A DNA stretch of 33,727 nucleotides from positions 1 to 33,727 of the forward strand of contig JAZDHF010000214.1 of the NCBI GenBank assembly GCA_043806315.1. The letters are read 5' to 3'. Under the pieces are notes generated by a model. The model was not told where the DNA came from. It made no database searches and was given only the letters and a program-made list of their open reading frames with translations. The stretch is from SBAX01 sp043806315 (GTDB lineage Bacteria > Planctomycetota > Phycisphaerae > UBA1845). The position numbers and the translations under genes are program-made. Shown piece after piece: positions 7,412 through 14,943 of this stretch (position 1 is the stretch's first letter; every line of letters starts with the position of its first letter).

Positions 7412-7992
7412 TCCTCCAACTGGTGCTCGTCCCGATTCCGTTGATCGAGGGACTTTCGCCGCCGCAGCGCGTTCAACAGCAAAGGGATTACGCCCGTAGA
7501 GCTCTGCGCCACTGCGCCGGATTGTGCGGAGCCCCGACGGAGGGCTGGCTTCAATCGCCTGACGGCGCGCCGCTTCCGTTGCAGGGCTATCACTGGTCGA
7601 TTGCGCACAAGCGGCGATGGGCGGCGGCGGTGATCGCCGATCACCCGGTGGGCATCGACATCGAGCACGTCACCCCCCGGCGGCACACTCTGTTTGACGC
7701 CGTCGGCGGAGAAGACGAGTGGCGCTTGTTGGGGGACCGCTCGTGGCATTCATTTTTTCGACTCTTCACGGCCAAGGAGGCGACGCTGAAGGCCAACGGC
7801 GTGGGGATCGGTTATTTGTCCGCCTGCCGAGTGGTCAAGGTCGCCGATGCTCGGCATGTGGTAACGGAGTTCCAGGGACGCACATGGCACATCGAACACT
7901 TTGAACACGACGATCACATCGCGGCCGTCACGTGTATCGACACTGCGGTTTGCTGGCGCGTCCTCGCGGGGACTCCGTCTTCGGGAGTGTGA
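7408..7992 (+). CDS. 4'-phosphopantetheinyl transferase superfamily protein
   Basis: A 194-residue Sfp/AcpS-superfamily transferase that loads the phosphopantetheine arm of CoA onto a carrier-protein serine. The Mg2+-binding motif GIDIEHV (following HWSIAHKRRWAAAVIADHPV) and the second motif FFRLFTAKEATLKANGVG are both intact. Its ATG overlaps the FabI stop (ATGA), so it is the third gene of a fabZ-fabI-PPTase operon. A dedicated PPTase implies that a carrier protein or PKS/FAS-like synthase uses these enzymes, but no ACP or ketosynthase gene lies in the window. A possible hairpin terminator follows at 7999-8026. Confidence 0.85.
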   Translation: MILQLVLVPIPLIEGLSPPQRVQQQRDYARRALRHCAGLCGAPTEGWLQSPDGAPLPLQGYHWSIAHKRRWAAAVIADHPVGIDIEHVTPRRHTLFDAVGGEDEWRLLGDRSWHSFFRLFTAKEATLKANGVGIGYLSACRVVKVADARHVVTEFQGRTWHIEHFEHDDHIAAVTCIDTAVCWRVLAGTPSSGV

Positions 7993-7998
7993 GTTTCT

Positions 7999-8026
7999 AA
8001 GCGGATTCGTGTAGGCTGAGCCGCTT
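7999..8026. terminator. Hairpin between convergent genes
   Basis: AAGCGG (7999-8004) and CCGCTT (8021-8026) form a 6-bp stem with a 16-nt loop between two convergent genes. There is no T-run on either side. The sequence is related to the hairpin at 5351-5388, and both are followed by GG after CCGCTT. Confidence 0.3.
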
Positions 8027-8035
8027 GGCGCGACG

Positions 8036-9007
8036 TTACGGACGGGCGGCGGGGCGAACCGGGTCGGTCAGGGACTGGATTCGCAACTCAAGCTGTTGTG
8101 CTTCGAGGTCGTGTCCCCATTGCTTCATCATCTCCGCGCATTCCCGCAATGTCTCCAGGTAGCGAGGATCGTCTTTGCCGATGGATTCGACGAACACGGC
8201 CGCCCATTTCACATGATGCGCCGCCTCCACAAGGTCACCGCGTTCAATGGCCGCCCGGGCCTCGCGGCGACCGGATTCCCACCTGGCGACCAGCGTCCGG
8301 GCGAGCGTCGTCGTTTCGTCAAATAGAAACTTATGTAGGTCCGAGCGACGCCGCAGCTCCTCGACTTCCTCAATCGTGCAAGTTTCGCGAACACCGCACG
8401 CACCGCACAACTCCGGGTGGGTGATGAACTTGAAGCATCGGCGGTGGTCGCGAAGGGCGGAGAGGAGCGGGTCCAACGGGACGCGCTGGGCTTGATCGGT
8501 GTAATAGGCGTCGTTGTGCTTGTGCACCCAAGCGAGGCTTGCCGGAACTCGGGGAACCACGACTTCTCCTTCAACGAGCATTTCGCCTTCACCGCCACCC
8601 CCCATTATCCGCCAAGCGTGCGGCTCGTCAGGCGTGCCGCGCGTTAAGAAAAGGAGCACGCGCTGTCCGACTCCATACGGGGCCCAGCGACGACCGCAGG
8701 TCCAGTCGGCGAACTTGCGGACTTCGAGGGGTGCCCCCTCGAACGAACCGGCAAGAACCTGCTCGACATCTACCGTGAATGTCCCGTCACGCACATCGCG
8801 GCTAGTAACAACGATCCCATCTGGCGTCTGCACAGAATCAAAGGTATAAGTATCGTCGCAGACATCGCTGATGGTGCCGAGGACGATGAGGTCGGCGCCA
8901 CCAGACAGATTCGACAGACACAACGGAGAAAATTTGCCCTCGGCCGCGGCGGCGACGAACAGCGGCGCCGCCATCGCCAAGCTCCAGAGCGTCGCTTTAT
9001 CAGACAT
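8036..9007 (-). CDS. Secreted protein of unknown function with NTR-like N-terminal half
   Basis: A 323-residue protein with an apparent signal peptide (MSDKATLWSLAMAAPLFVAAA). The next about 120 residues (CLSNLSGGADLIVLGTISDV … ADWTCGRRWAPYGVGQRVLLFLTRG) resemble bacterial netrin-like/TIMP-like OB domains: an early Cys, a 'V.G.V..V' strand, a second Cys and a 'GQR.L.FL' strand. I infer this by pattern only. The C-terminal part is helical and charged, with a Cys cluster CFKFITHPELCGACGVRETC before it, possibly disulfides or a metal site. GGAG lies 7 bases before the ATG. It follows fliM on the same strand, 246 bases away, but has no obvious flagellar role. Function unknown. Confidence 0.7.
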   Translation of the reverse strand: MSDKATLWSLAMAAPLFVAAAAEGKFSPLCLSNLSGGADLIVLGTISDVCDDTYTFDSVQTPDGIVVTSRDVRDGTFTVDVEQVLAGSFEGAPLEVRKFADWTCGRRWAPYGVGQRVLLFLTRGTPDEPHAWRIMGGGGEGEMLVEGEVVVPRVPASLAWVHKHNDAYYTDQAQRVPLDPLLSALRDHRRCFKFITHPELCGACGVRETCTIEEVEELRRRSDLHKFLFDETTTLARTLVARWESGRREARAAIERGDLVEAAHHVKWAAVFVESIGKDDPRYLETLRECAEMMKQWGHDLEAQQLELRIQSLTDPVRPAARP

Positions 9008-9253
9008 GGACGGGCTCCATCACATCATCTTAGTCGCCGATACTTCGATCCGGTTCCGTGAACGGGGCGCATTCCGACGCATTCTCGCGTCTCATTGTAC
9101 CAAGTCTCCGTTTGCGGGTTGCGTGTTTCGTCGCCGTGAAATAGTCGGATGAACCATCGCCAGCCTACGACATTGCAGATGATGACCTATCGCCCGTTAC
9201 GGTCTTGACCCGGCTCGCGCTGGAGGCAACTGCCGCCGGTTCGGAAATTGAGG

Positions 9254-10261
9254 TTAGAGCGGTTCTTCGACTTCGGCGAGGCGGGTGATTTTGGCGGCGA
9301 CGTTCTCCTTGTGCCGTCCGATGATTCCCGCGAATTTGTTTTGGCCTTCGACCTGCACGATGATCTCCGACCCCACGGCCTTGGTGGTTTGGAGGATGTC
9401 GCCCGGCTGGAGAGTCAGCAAGTCGCCCAAGGTGATCGAGGTCTCCGCAAGATACGCCACCATGTCCACGCAGGTGGCCCCGAGGCCGCGGGCGATGTCC
9501 TCGGATTTGTCCTCGGCGGGCGTTCGACGCTGATAGGCCAGCCAGCCCTGGGACAACAGCTTCCCCATCACCGGCTCGATCACATTAAAGGGGATGCAGA
9601 GGCTCATCGTTCCCGCGCGGCCCGCCATCTTGATCTCGAAGCCCAGCACCACCACGACCTCGTTGGGCGCGACCATCTGGACCAGGTGCGGGTTGCTTTC
9701 CACCTCGGTGATTTTGAACTTGACGTCGACCAACTCGGACCAGGATTCGGTGAGCACGGTGAGGGCCCGGTCGGTGATTCGCCCGACGAGGCGCTGCTCG
9801 ATCAGGGTGAGCGGACGCTGGGGGATGAACAGTTCGGAGTTGGACCCGCCCAGCAAACGGTCGATGATCGGGTAGATGATGAGCGGGCTGATCTCCAGGC
9901 ACAACTGGCCTTCGAGCGGCTCTGCGGTCAGGACGTTGAAGTTCGTGGGGTTGGGCAGGGAGTGAATAAACTCGCTGTAGGTGAGTTGTTCGGCCGTGGC
10001 CAGGCGTATTTCGACGATCGTTCGCAGGAAGCCGGACAGGAAAGCGCCGAAGTTGCGCCCGAACGACTCGTGAATCCCCTCCAAGGCCCGCATCTGCTCC
10101 TTGCTGACACGTTCCGGGCGCTTGAAGTCGTAGGCGTGGACCTCGCGGGAGGGCTGCGTCGGCCGGGAGACGACGACAGGGTTGGCGGCGGTTTCGACGC
10201 CCCCGGTCTCCACGGCGGCCAGCAGGGCATCGACTTCGCTTTGATCCAGAACGTCAGCCAC
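9254..10261 (-). CDS. fliM: Flagellar motor switch protein FliM
   Basis: FliM forms the cytoplasmic C-ring of the flagellar motor with FliG and FliN and binds phospho-CheY to switch rotation. The 335-residue product starts with MADVLDQSEVDALLAAV, the conserved CheY-binding N-terminal peptide. The middle CheC-like domain contains GGSNSELFIPQRPLTLIEQR. The C-terminal part is the SpoA/FliN-like domain (TLGDLLTLQPGDILQT). The start is GTG at 10261 with GGGAG upstream at a 9-nt spacing. It stands alone, without fliG, fliN, fliL or motA/B next to it, which is unusual because fliM is commonly in a large flagellar operon. It shows that the organism is, or recently was, flagellated. Confidence 0.96.
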   Translation of the reverse strand: MADVLDQSEVDALLAAVETGGVETAANPVVVSRPTQPSREVHAYDFKRPERVSKEQMRALEGIHESFGRNFGAFLSGFLRTIVEIRLATAEQLTYSEFIHSLPNPTNFNVLTAEPLEGQLCLEISPLIIYPIIDRLLGGSNSELFIPQRPLTLIEQRLVGRITDRALTVLTESWSELVDVKFKITEVESNPHLVQMVAPNEVVVVLGFEIKMAGRAGTMSLCIPFNVIEPVMGKLLSQGWLAYQRRTPAEDKSEDIARGLGATCVDMVAYLAETSITLGDLLTLQPGDILQTTKAVGSEIIVQVEGQNKFAGIIGRHKENVAAKITRLAEVEEPL

Positions 10262-10715
10262 GATCGGGGACTCCCTTCAGCGCACACCCTCCACGCTCTC
10301 TCCTTATCGGTCCTGAGGCTCGGCCGCCTTTAGACGCCGGGCTTCCCTTTGGTGGGGAAGGGTGTCCGGCCGCAATCGGCTTCGTTTGGCTTCGTTATCC
10401 ACTTTACAACTCGGTAAGTCGTTGTCCTGCAATGGGTTATCGTTTTGTAACTGGGTTCGTTTGGTATTAGGCGTTTTTTCGCGCCACACATTCCCCTCAC
10501 CGCGCCAGCGCGCGGACTGGGCGCCGAGGCGCTCGCCCCGCATCAAGAACGTGGCGGGCGCTCGGTCGTGAGAGCATGACGGGGCGATCAGAGACGCGAC
10601 CGAGCGGACGTTGTAGCGTCACGCCTCGCGAGGGACACAAATAAGTATCGTGTCCGGATTGGTCGGGATTGAGAGACGGTCCACCCGGTGGATGCCACGA
10701 CGACGCCGACCGATG
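10262..10715. other. Intergenic stretch between fliM and the DUF3037 gene, with one hairpin
   Basis: These 454 bases show no convincing gene on either strand; short frames lack recognisable motifs. A perfect 10-bp inverted repeat CGCTCGGTCG (10559-10568) / CGACCGAGCG (10597-10606), with a 28-nt loop, lies downstream of the DUF3037 gene and could end its transcript. The part near 10380-10480 is lower in GC and contains repeated GGCTTCGTT units and a T6 run. The fliM promoter should lie here, but I see no clear sigma-70 or sigma-28 boxes. Confidence 0.4.
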
Positions 10716-11543
10716 TCACTTGGCCTGCGTTTCCACACAGTGCGCGAAGTCTTCGATCTGTGACGAAGGCACCCACTTGGCGTCGGGAAAGTCCTTGTAC
10801 AAAGCGGCGAGCTTCGATTCAGTGTTGTCGGTAGTCGAGGTAACGGACGTGGGAGCGGCGACGACGACTAGGCGCGCCTCGCGGCGATCGATCCGCAAGT
10901 GTCTTTTCACTACGATGCTCTCTCCGCCGAGCTTGATGGCCTGGTCGAACGCCCGCGCGGGACGCTCGGCAATCGTCAAGAGCCGGACGAGGTTGGTTTC
11001 GCCATTCGAATACACGTAGTCAGCCTGAATCTGATGGGGATACTCGGCGATTGTGAAGTGTTCGTCAAATTGGATGGATACTAGTCTGTCGTAGAGCCGA
11101 CGAAACACATTATCGAGTGGCTGAACCACGGTTGGTATGGCGAGTTCATCGACCGCCGATTTCGTCGCATCCACGAAGCGCGCGAACAGGCGATCAAGGC
11201 TCTCGCGCGGGTTCTCAACGCGCGTCGGGCGCGATGGCGTCGCTATGATGTCGTTACCAAGAGTGCCAAAGTAGCGGTCGAGATCCTCAGAGGACGCGAA
11301 GCGTCCCGCGCCGTGCTCATTGAGCAAGCCGCGCTCAAACGAATCACGTACCGTCCTGAGCCACCACGAATCGATCGTCCCCTTTCCAAAGACCTGTTGC
11401 ACGCGCCTCGCCGTTCTTGTCATCTCGACCTCGAGTTGCCGAAGTGCTGGAACGAACAGCACCAACCCGACGTTCACCACCTCGGCGCGTCCGCGGTCGG
11501 GACAGTACTGAATCAGGCTGTAGTATCCCTTTTCGGCTTTCAC
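10716..11543 (-). CDS. DUF3037 family protein
   Basis: A 275-residue protein whose N-terminus YYSLIQYCPDRGRAEVVNVG followed by LVLFVP is the signature of DUF3037, a family of unknown biochemical function. The rest is helical with no catalytic motif I can identify. It starts with GTG 21 bases after the stop of the HipA-like kinase gene on the same strand, so they form a two-gene operon. DUF3037 next to a HipA-like kinase is a recurring arrangement as far as I recall. A partner, antitoxin-like or substrate role is possible, but nothing in the sequence proves it. Confidence 0.8.
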   Translation of the reverse strand: MKAEKGYYSLIQYCPDRGRAEVVNVGLVLFVPALRQLEVEMTRTARRVQQVFGKGTIDSWWLRTVRDSFERGLLNEHGAGRFASSEDLDRYFGTLGNDIIATPSRPTRVENPRESLDRLFARFVDATKSAVDELAIPTVVQPLDNVFRRLYDRLVSIQFDEHFTIAEYPHQIQADYVYSNGETNLVRLLTIAERPARAFDQAIKLGGESIVVKRHLRIDRREARLVVVAAPTSVTSTTDNTESKLAALYKDFPDAKWVPSSQIEDFAHCVETQAK

Positions 11544-11564
11544 GCTGGATGACTCCTGGGTCCG

Positions 11565-12431
11565 TCAACAACCCGGCAGCATGCCCTGCGCGTAACACAG
11601 CGGCTGGAGCCGGTCTTTGATCGTATCGACGAGGTACCCCGCACGTCTATACAGATGCTCGCACATCGCGGTTCGCGCACCCCTCGACACGTCCCACGCT
11701 GCGGGGATGTCCGCCGCCAACCTCTCGACTTCATCCGACCGCAACAGCTTGAGGTGTTCGACCGAGGCGTCTACCAGTGCTGGCGTTACGTACGAACGGA
11801 ACGGCGGGAAGAGACCGTAGACCCATTCATCCTGATCCGCCTCTACGCCGAACGCCCTTGGGGTGAGTTCGCGCCCGCCGACCAACGCGTGTCCAAAATC
11901 CATCGCAGTGAGGCGGAGGCCCTTCGCCTTCGGTGGGTCTCGTACCAGTAGCACATTACCCAAGTTCGGCCCGCGCTGCGACTGCAGCTGACCCTCGCCG
12001 TTGATCGGTGGATAGCGATCCTGGTTTCGAACCCACGTATCGAGAATGACGAGCTTTGCGATGTCGTTCCTATTTATGATCTTGGCGAGCGTCTGCGCGC
12101 TGCCGTCCCACGGTGTCGCTTTGACAGCGCGCGTGCAGAACGCGGGCCCCGGCAGCGACTTCCCGCCCTTGGGACGCGGGAACGTGTCGCTCGAGCCAAG
12201 ATTTAAAATGCAATGATCGAGGACGGGTAGGCCAAACCACGCAGCCAACTTTGTGCAAACCCACTCGACTGCGAGGTTATGCGGGCTCACGTCCGGTGCC
12301 ATCGGCTTCAGGTACGCCCGACCGGCGTCCGTCATGATCCTCGCCGGGCCCATGTTCGTCTCGATCGTGGCCTCGTAATCGAGATATCGAATGGGCGGCC
12401 AAGGTCGCTGCGGGGGTTCGCTTGGATCCAT
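11565..12431 (-). CDS. HipA-like Ser/Thr kinase domain protein
   Basis: About 288 residues, related to the small stand-alone HipA-like kinase family rather than full-length HipA. Kinase elements visible are KPM near the ATP-binding lysine, a catalytic loop VRNQDRYPP, an asparagine in LGNVLLV and the DFG motif in AMDFGHAL. HipA kinases phosphorylate protein targets such as glutamyl-tRNA synthetase and cause growth arrest; the target here is unknown. The ATG at 12431 is preferred because it directly precedes the conserved part. A GTG at 12530 would add 33 low-complexity residues. The classic HipB-type DNA-binding antitoxin is absent; the partner is DUF3037 downstream. A transposase remnant lies just upstream, so the pair may be mobile cargo. 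Confidence 0.78.
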   Translation of the reverse strand: MDPSEPPQRPWPPIRYLDYEATIETNMGPARIMTDAGRAYLKPMAPDVSPHNLAVEWVCTKLAAWFGLPVLDHCILNLGSSDTFPRPKGGKSLPGPAFCTRAVKATPWDGSAQTLAKIINRNDIAKLVILDTWVRNQDRYPPINGEGQLQSQRGPNLGNVLLVRDPPKAKGLRLTAMDFGHALVGGRELTPRAFGVEADQDEWVYGLFPPFRSYVTPALVDASVEHLKLLRSDEVERLAADIPAAWDVSRGARTAMCEHLYRRAGYLVDTIKDRLQPLCYAQGMLPGC

Positions 12432-12586
12432 AGGCGTCCAGTTTACCAGCGAGAGAATGCCTTGCACCCGCCCGTCAGAGGAACGCGGAGCCTGGGAGGA
12501 AGTTGGTGTTGGCAGGGAATCCGCGGACACCTCGCCAGTGCATCACCCTTAGTCGGAGAGGGCGCTAGGATCGGCGCAAGGCGAGG

Positions 12587-12739
12587 ATGCCCAGGGTCGT
12601 GGTTCCGGGGATGGCACATCACGTGACGCAGCGGGGCAACCGCCGTCAGCGGACGTTCTTCCGCAAGGAGGACTACTGGGGGTACGTGGAATTGATGGCG
12701 GAGTAGTGCGGGCGATGCGGCGTTGGGGGTGTGGGTTAG
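12587..12739 (+). pseudogene. Remnant of a REP-associated (Y1/IS200-like) transposase
   Basis: From ATG 12587 the frame reads MPRVVVPGMAHHVTQRGNRR and then …TFFRKEDYWGYVELMAE. This is the typical N-terminus of REP-associated tyrosine transposases (TnpA_REP, Y1 superfamily). A TAG at 12704-12706 stands where these proteins usually have Trp (MAEWCGRCG), and the following codons still read CGRCGV, so the break is a TGG-to-TAG nonsense change followed by loss of homology near 12730. The catalytic HUH and Tyr regions are missing. The fragment sits between aroA and the HipA-like kinase, in a 322-base interval with no other gene. Confidence 0.75.
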
Positions 12740-12753
12740 GGCAGTAGCCCGCG

Positions 12754-14130
12754 TCACGTCGACCTTCGTGCCGGACCTGAACCGGCGGCGGTCATGCGCT
12801 CGAAGCGCTCGAAGAAGTCGGGGAAGGTCTTGGCGCAGCACTGCGGATCGTTGATGACCAGGCCCGGGCATCTCAGTCCGGCGAGGGCGAAGCTCATGGC
12901 CATGCGGTGATCGTCGTAGGTGTCGATCGCCGCGGGGGTGAGGCGATCGGGCGGGCGGATGATGAGGCCGTCGGGAAGTTCCTCGACCGTCGCGCCGAGC
13001 TTCGACAGTTCACAGCGAAGGGCCGCGAGACGGTCGGTCTCCTTAAGGCGTAGATTGGCGACGTTGCGGATCGTCGTCGGCGAGTCGGCGAACAACGCCA
13101 GCACGGCGAGCGTCGGGACCGTGTCGGGCATGTCGTTCAAATCGACGTCGATGCCGCGCAGGCGAACTCCCTCCGGCGGGCCTTCGACGGACAGTCGCGT
13201 CGGCTCTCGATTGACTTGGCAGCCCATCCGCTCCAACACGTCGATGAAGCCCACGTCCCCCTGCACGCTTTCGAGGCCGAGTCCTTGCACCACGACGCGA
13301 CCGCCGGCGATGGCGGGGGCGGCAAGAAAGTAGGTCGCGTTGGAGGCGTCGGGTTCGATGGGCAGGGAAGCAGCTTGGTACCGCTGCGGCGCCTCGACGA
13401 TGAAGCGCAACGCGCCGTGGCGTTCCTGAGCCGCAGGCGGAACGAAGTCCCCGCGCGCCCGCGAGTCACCAAGGTCCTCCAATACCGCTACGCCGAACTG
13501 CTCCATAATCGCCGTCGTCATCTTCAGGTAGGGGATACTCGGGACGTCGCCAGCGACTTCGATAAGGACATCGCGCGAGGCGTAGGGGGCGGCGAGCAAA
13601 AGAGCGCTCACCAGTTGGCTGGACTGCGGCGAATCGAAGGACACGTGACCGCCGCGCAGTCCGTGAGCATGAACGACGACGGGGGCGAACCCCTCCTCGC
13701 CCGGATACTCGATTCCAGCGCCGAGGGCTTGCAGCGCCTCGACCAGACCGCCGATGGGGCGCTTCCGCATTCGCGCGATGCCGTCGAGATGGAAGCGACC
13801 CTGCCCCAGCGCCACCATGGCCGTCAGGAAGCGAATGGTCGTACCGGAGTTGCCGCAAAACAGATTCGCGTCGCTCTCCGGGATATGCCCCCGACAACCG
13901 GTGAGCTCGACGATGAGGTCTTGTTCATCGGCGGTGACGGCGATGCCCAACGTCCGAAGGGCGTCCATCATCAGCAACGTGTCCTCGGCGAACAGGACGT
14001 TCCTAAGGACGCTGGTCCCGTCGGCAAGCGCGGCTGCGACGAGGGCGCGGTTGGTGAGGCTCTTTGATCCGGGAAGTACGACCATGGCGTCCAGCGGGCC
14101 GGACGCCGGAGTGCAGCGATAGACTGACAT
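12754..14130 (-). CDS. aroA: 3-phosphoshikimate 1-carboxyvinyltransferase (EPSP synthase)
   Basis: EPSP synthase joins shikimate-3-phosphate and phosphoenolpyruvate in the sixth step of the shikimate pathway. The 458-residue protein has all landmarks: LPGSKSLTNRALVAAAL near the N-terminus, FCGNSGTTIRFLTA, RMRKRPIGGLVEAL, SPQSSQLVSALLLAAP, a DASNATYFLAA segment, LRLKETDRLAAL and YDDHRMAMSFALAGL near the end. The second motif reads GNSGTT where many bacteria have GNAGTA. ATG 14130 (MSVYRC) was chosen over an in-frame GTG at 14157, since homology begins there. It is monocistronic in this window and separated from the rhodanese gene by a GC hairpin. Confidence 0.96.
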   Translation of the reverse strand: MSVYRCTPASGPLDAMVVLPGSKSLTNRALVAAALADGTSVLRNVLFAEDTLLMMDALRTLGIAVTADEQDLIVELTGCRGHIPESDANLFCGNSGTTIRFLTAMVALGQGRFHLDGIARMRKRPIGGLVEALQALGAGIEYPGEEGFAPVVVHAHGLRGGHVSFDSPQSSQLVSALLLAAPYASRDVLIEVAGDVPSIPYLKMTTAIMEQFGVAVLEDLGDSRARGDFVPPAAQERHGALRFIVEAPQRYQAASLPIEPDASNATYFLAAPAIAGGRVVVQGLGLESVQGDVGFIDVLERMGCQVNREPTRLSVEGPPEGVRLRGIDVDLNDMPDTVPTLAVLALFADSPTTIRNVANLRLKETDRLAALRCELSKLGATVEELPDGLIIRPPDRLTPAAIDTYDDHRMAMSFALAGLRCPGLVINDPQCCAKTFPDFFERFERMTAAGSGPARRST

Positions 14131-14188
14131 GGGTCCAAGGATACCGGCGCAGCTCACGCCACGAAATACGTAACCAATGAGCCTGCGG

Positions 14189-14205
14189 CGAGGCCGCCGG
14201 CCTCG
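14189..14205. repeat. GC-rich perfect hairpin between rhodanese and aroA
   Basis: CGAGGCC and GGCCTCG form a perfect 7-bp stem with a 3-nt loop (14189-14205). It lies downstream of the rhodanese stop and upstream of aroA. There is no T-run, so it is better called a REP-like hairpin than an intrinsic terminator. Confidence 0.5.
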
Positions 14206-14234
14206 TCGAACCGGTGACGCGGCGCCCGAGCCGG

Positions 14235-14678
14235 TCAGTGCCGAGCGGCGGCGGAAAGGGAGATGTAGCTCTGCGCTCCGCCATCGCCGCGCTCGACGGG
14301 GTAGCCCAATGTTGACCAGCCTTCTTGGACGACCTGCCCGGACGGGTCGGTAACGCCGGCGAAACCGCCGATCACGTTGCGCAAGTTTTTGTAGCCCGCC
14401 TGGGCGAGCATCTCGCAGGCCGTCGCCGAGCGTCCGCCGGTCTTGCAGCCGACGAGGAGTTGGGCGTCGGGCGAGATGTTGGCGGTGACCACGCCGAGGA
14501 ACTTTTCGTTGACCTCCATCCGACCGGTCCGGGGGTTGATCTCGGCGACGGGGATGTTGAGGGCCGACGGCGGATGACTGTTGACGAACTCGGGTACGGT
14601 CCGAACGTCGAGGTAGAGGAACCCGCCGCCGTCCAGAAGTCGTCTCGCTTCCTCGGGCATGACTTGTGCGATGCTCAT
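14235..14678 (-). CDS. Rhodanese-domain protein
   Basis: A 147-residue single rhodanese domain. It has the conserved LYLDVRTVPEF element (around residues 21-31) and the active-site loop LLVGCKTGGRSA, a CxxxxR cradle with persulfide-forming cysteine. Such proteins transfer sulfane sulfur to acceptors such as cyanide, thiols or biosynthetic partners. ATG 14678 has GGAG 6 bases upstream, so a cytosolic protein is indicated. Oddly, the in-frame codons just upstream read like a lipoprotein signal peptide ending in GSGC but lack a normal start codon apart from a GTG at 14786 in mid-hydrophobic region. The gene is divergent from the secreted metalloprotease pair. Confidence 0.9.
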   Translation of the reverse strand: MSIAQVMPEEARRLLDGGGFLYLDVRTVPEFVNSHPPSALNIPVAEINPRTGRMEVNEKFLGVVTANISPDAQLLVGCKTGGRSATACEMLAQAGYKNLRNVIGGFAGVTDPSGQVVQEGWSTLGYPVERGDGGAQSYISLSAAARH

Positions 14679-14943
14679 AGGTTGCTCCGGCCTAGTTCGG
14701 CCCGCCGCGACGGCGTTGGACAAGTTTTCCTTGCTGCGACCGGCGGCACAGCCCGAGCCGCTGCCCGCAAGGACCGGGAGCAACACGAGGATTCCGAAAC
14801 CACGACTTCCCCTACGACCCGCAAACGGCTATTGTCCGAGAAAGGCCGGCGGAGTCAAAACACGGTAGGCCGTCGGTTCGTATAGGATTAGTCGCGGCGG
14901 GCGTGCGGAGTCGACGAGGCCCGTCGTAGAGAAGGGTACGCAG

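Noticed and set aside
9248..10333. 361-codon open frame on the plus strand opposite fliM
   Set aside because: It mirrors fliM on the other strand; high GC leaves the antisense frame open. The translation is low-complexity (G/D/R/L-rich) with no motif, while the minus strand encodes unmistakable FliM.
10465..10482. GGCG-T6-CGCGCC as an intrinsic terminator
   Set aside because: The T-run lies in the loop, not after the stem, and the stem is only 4 bp.
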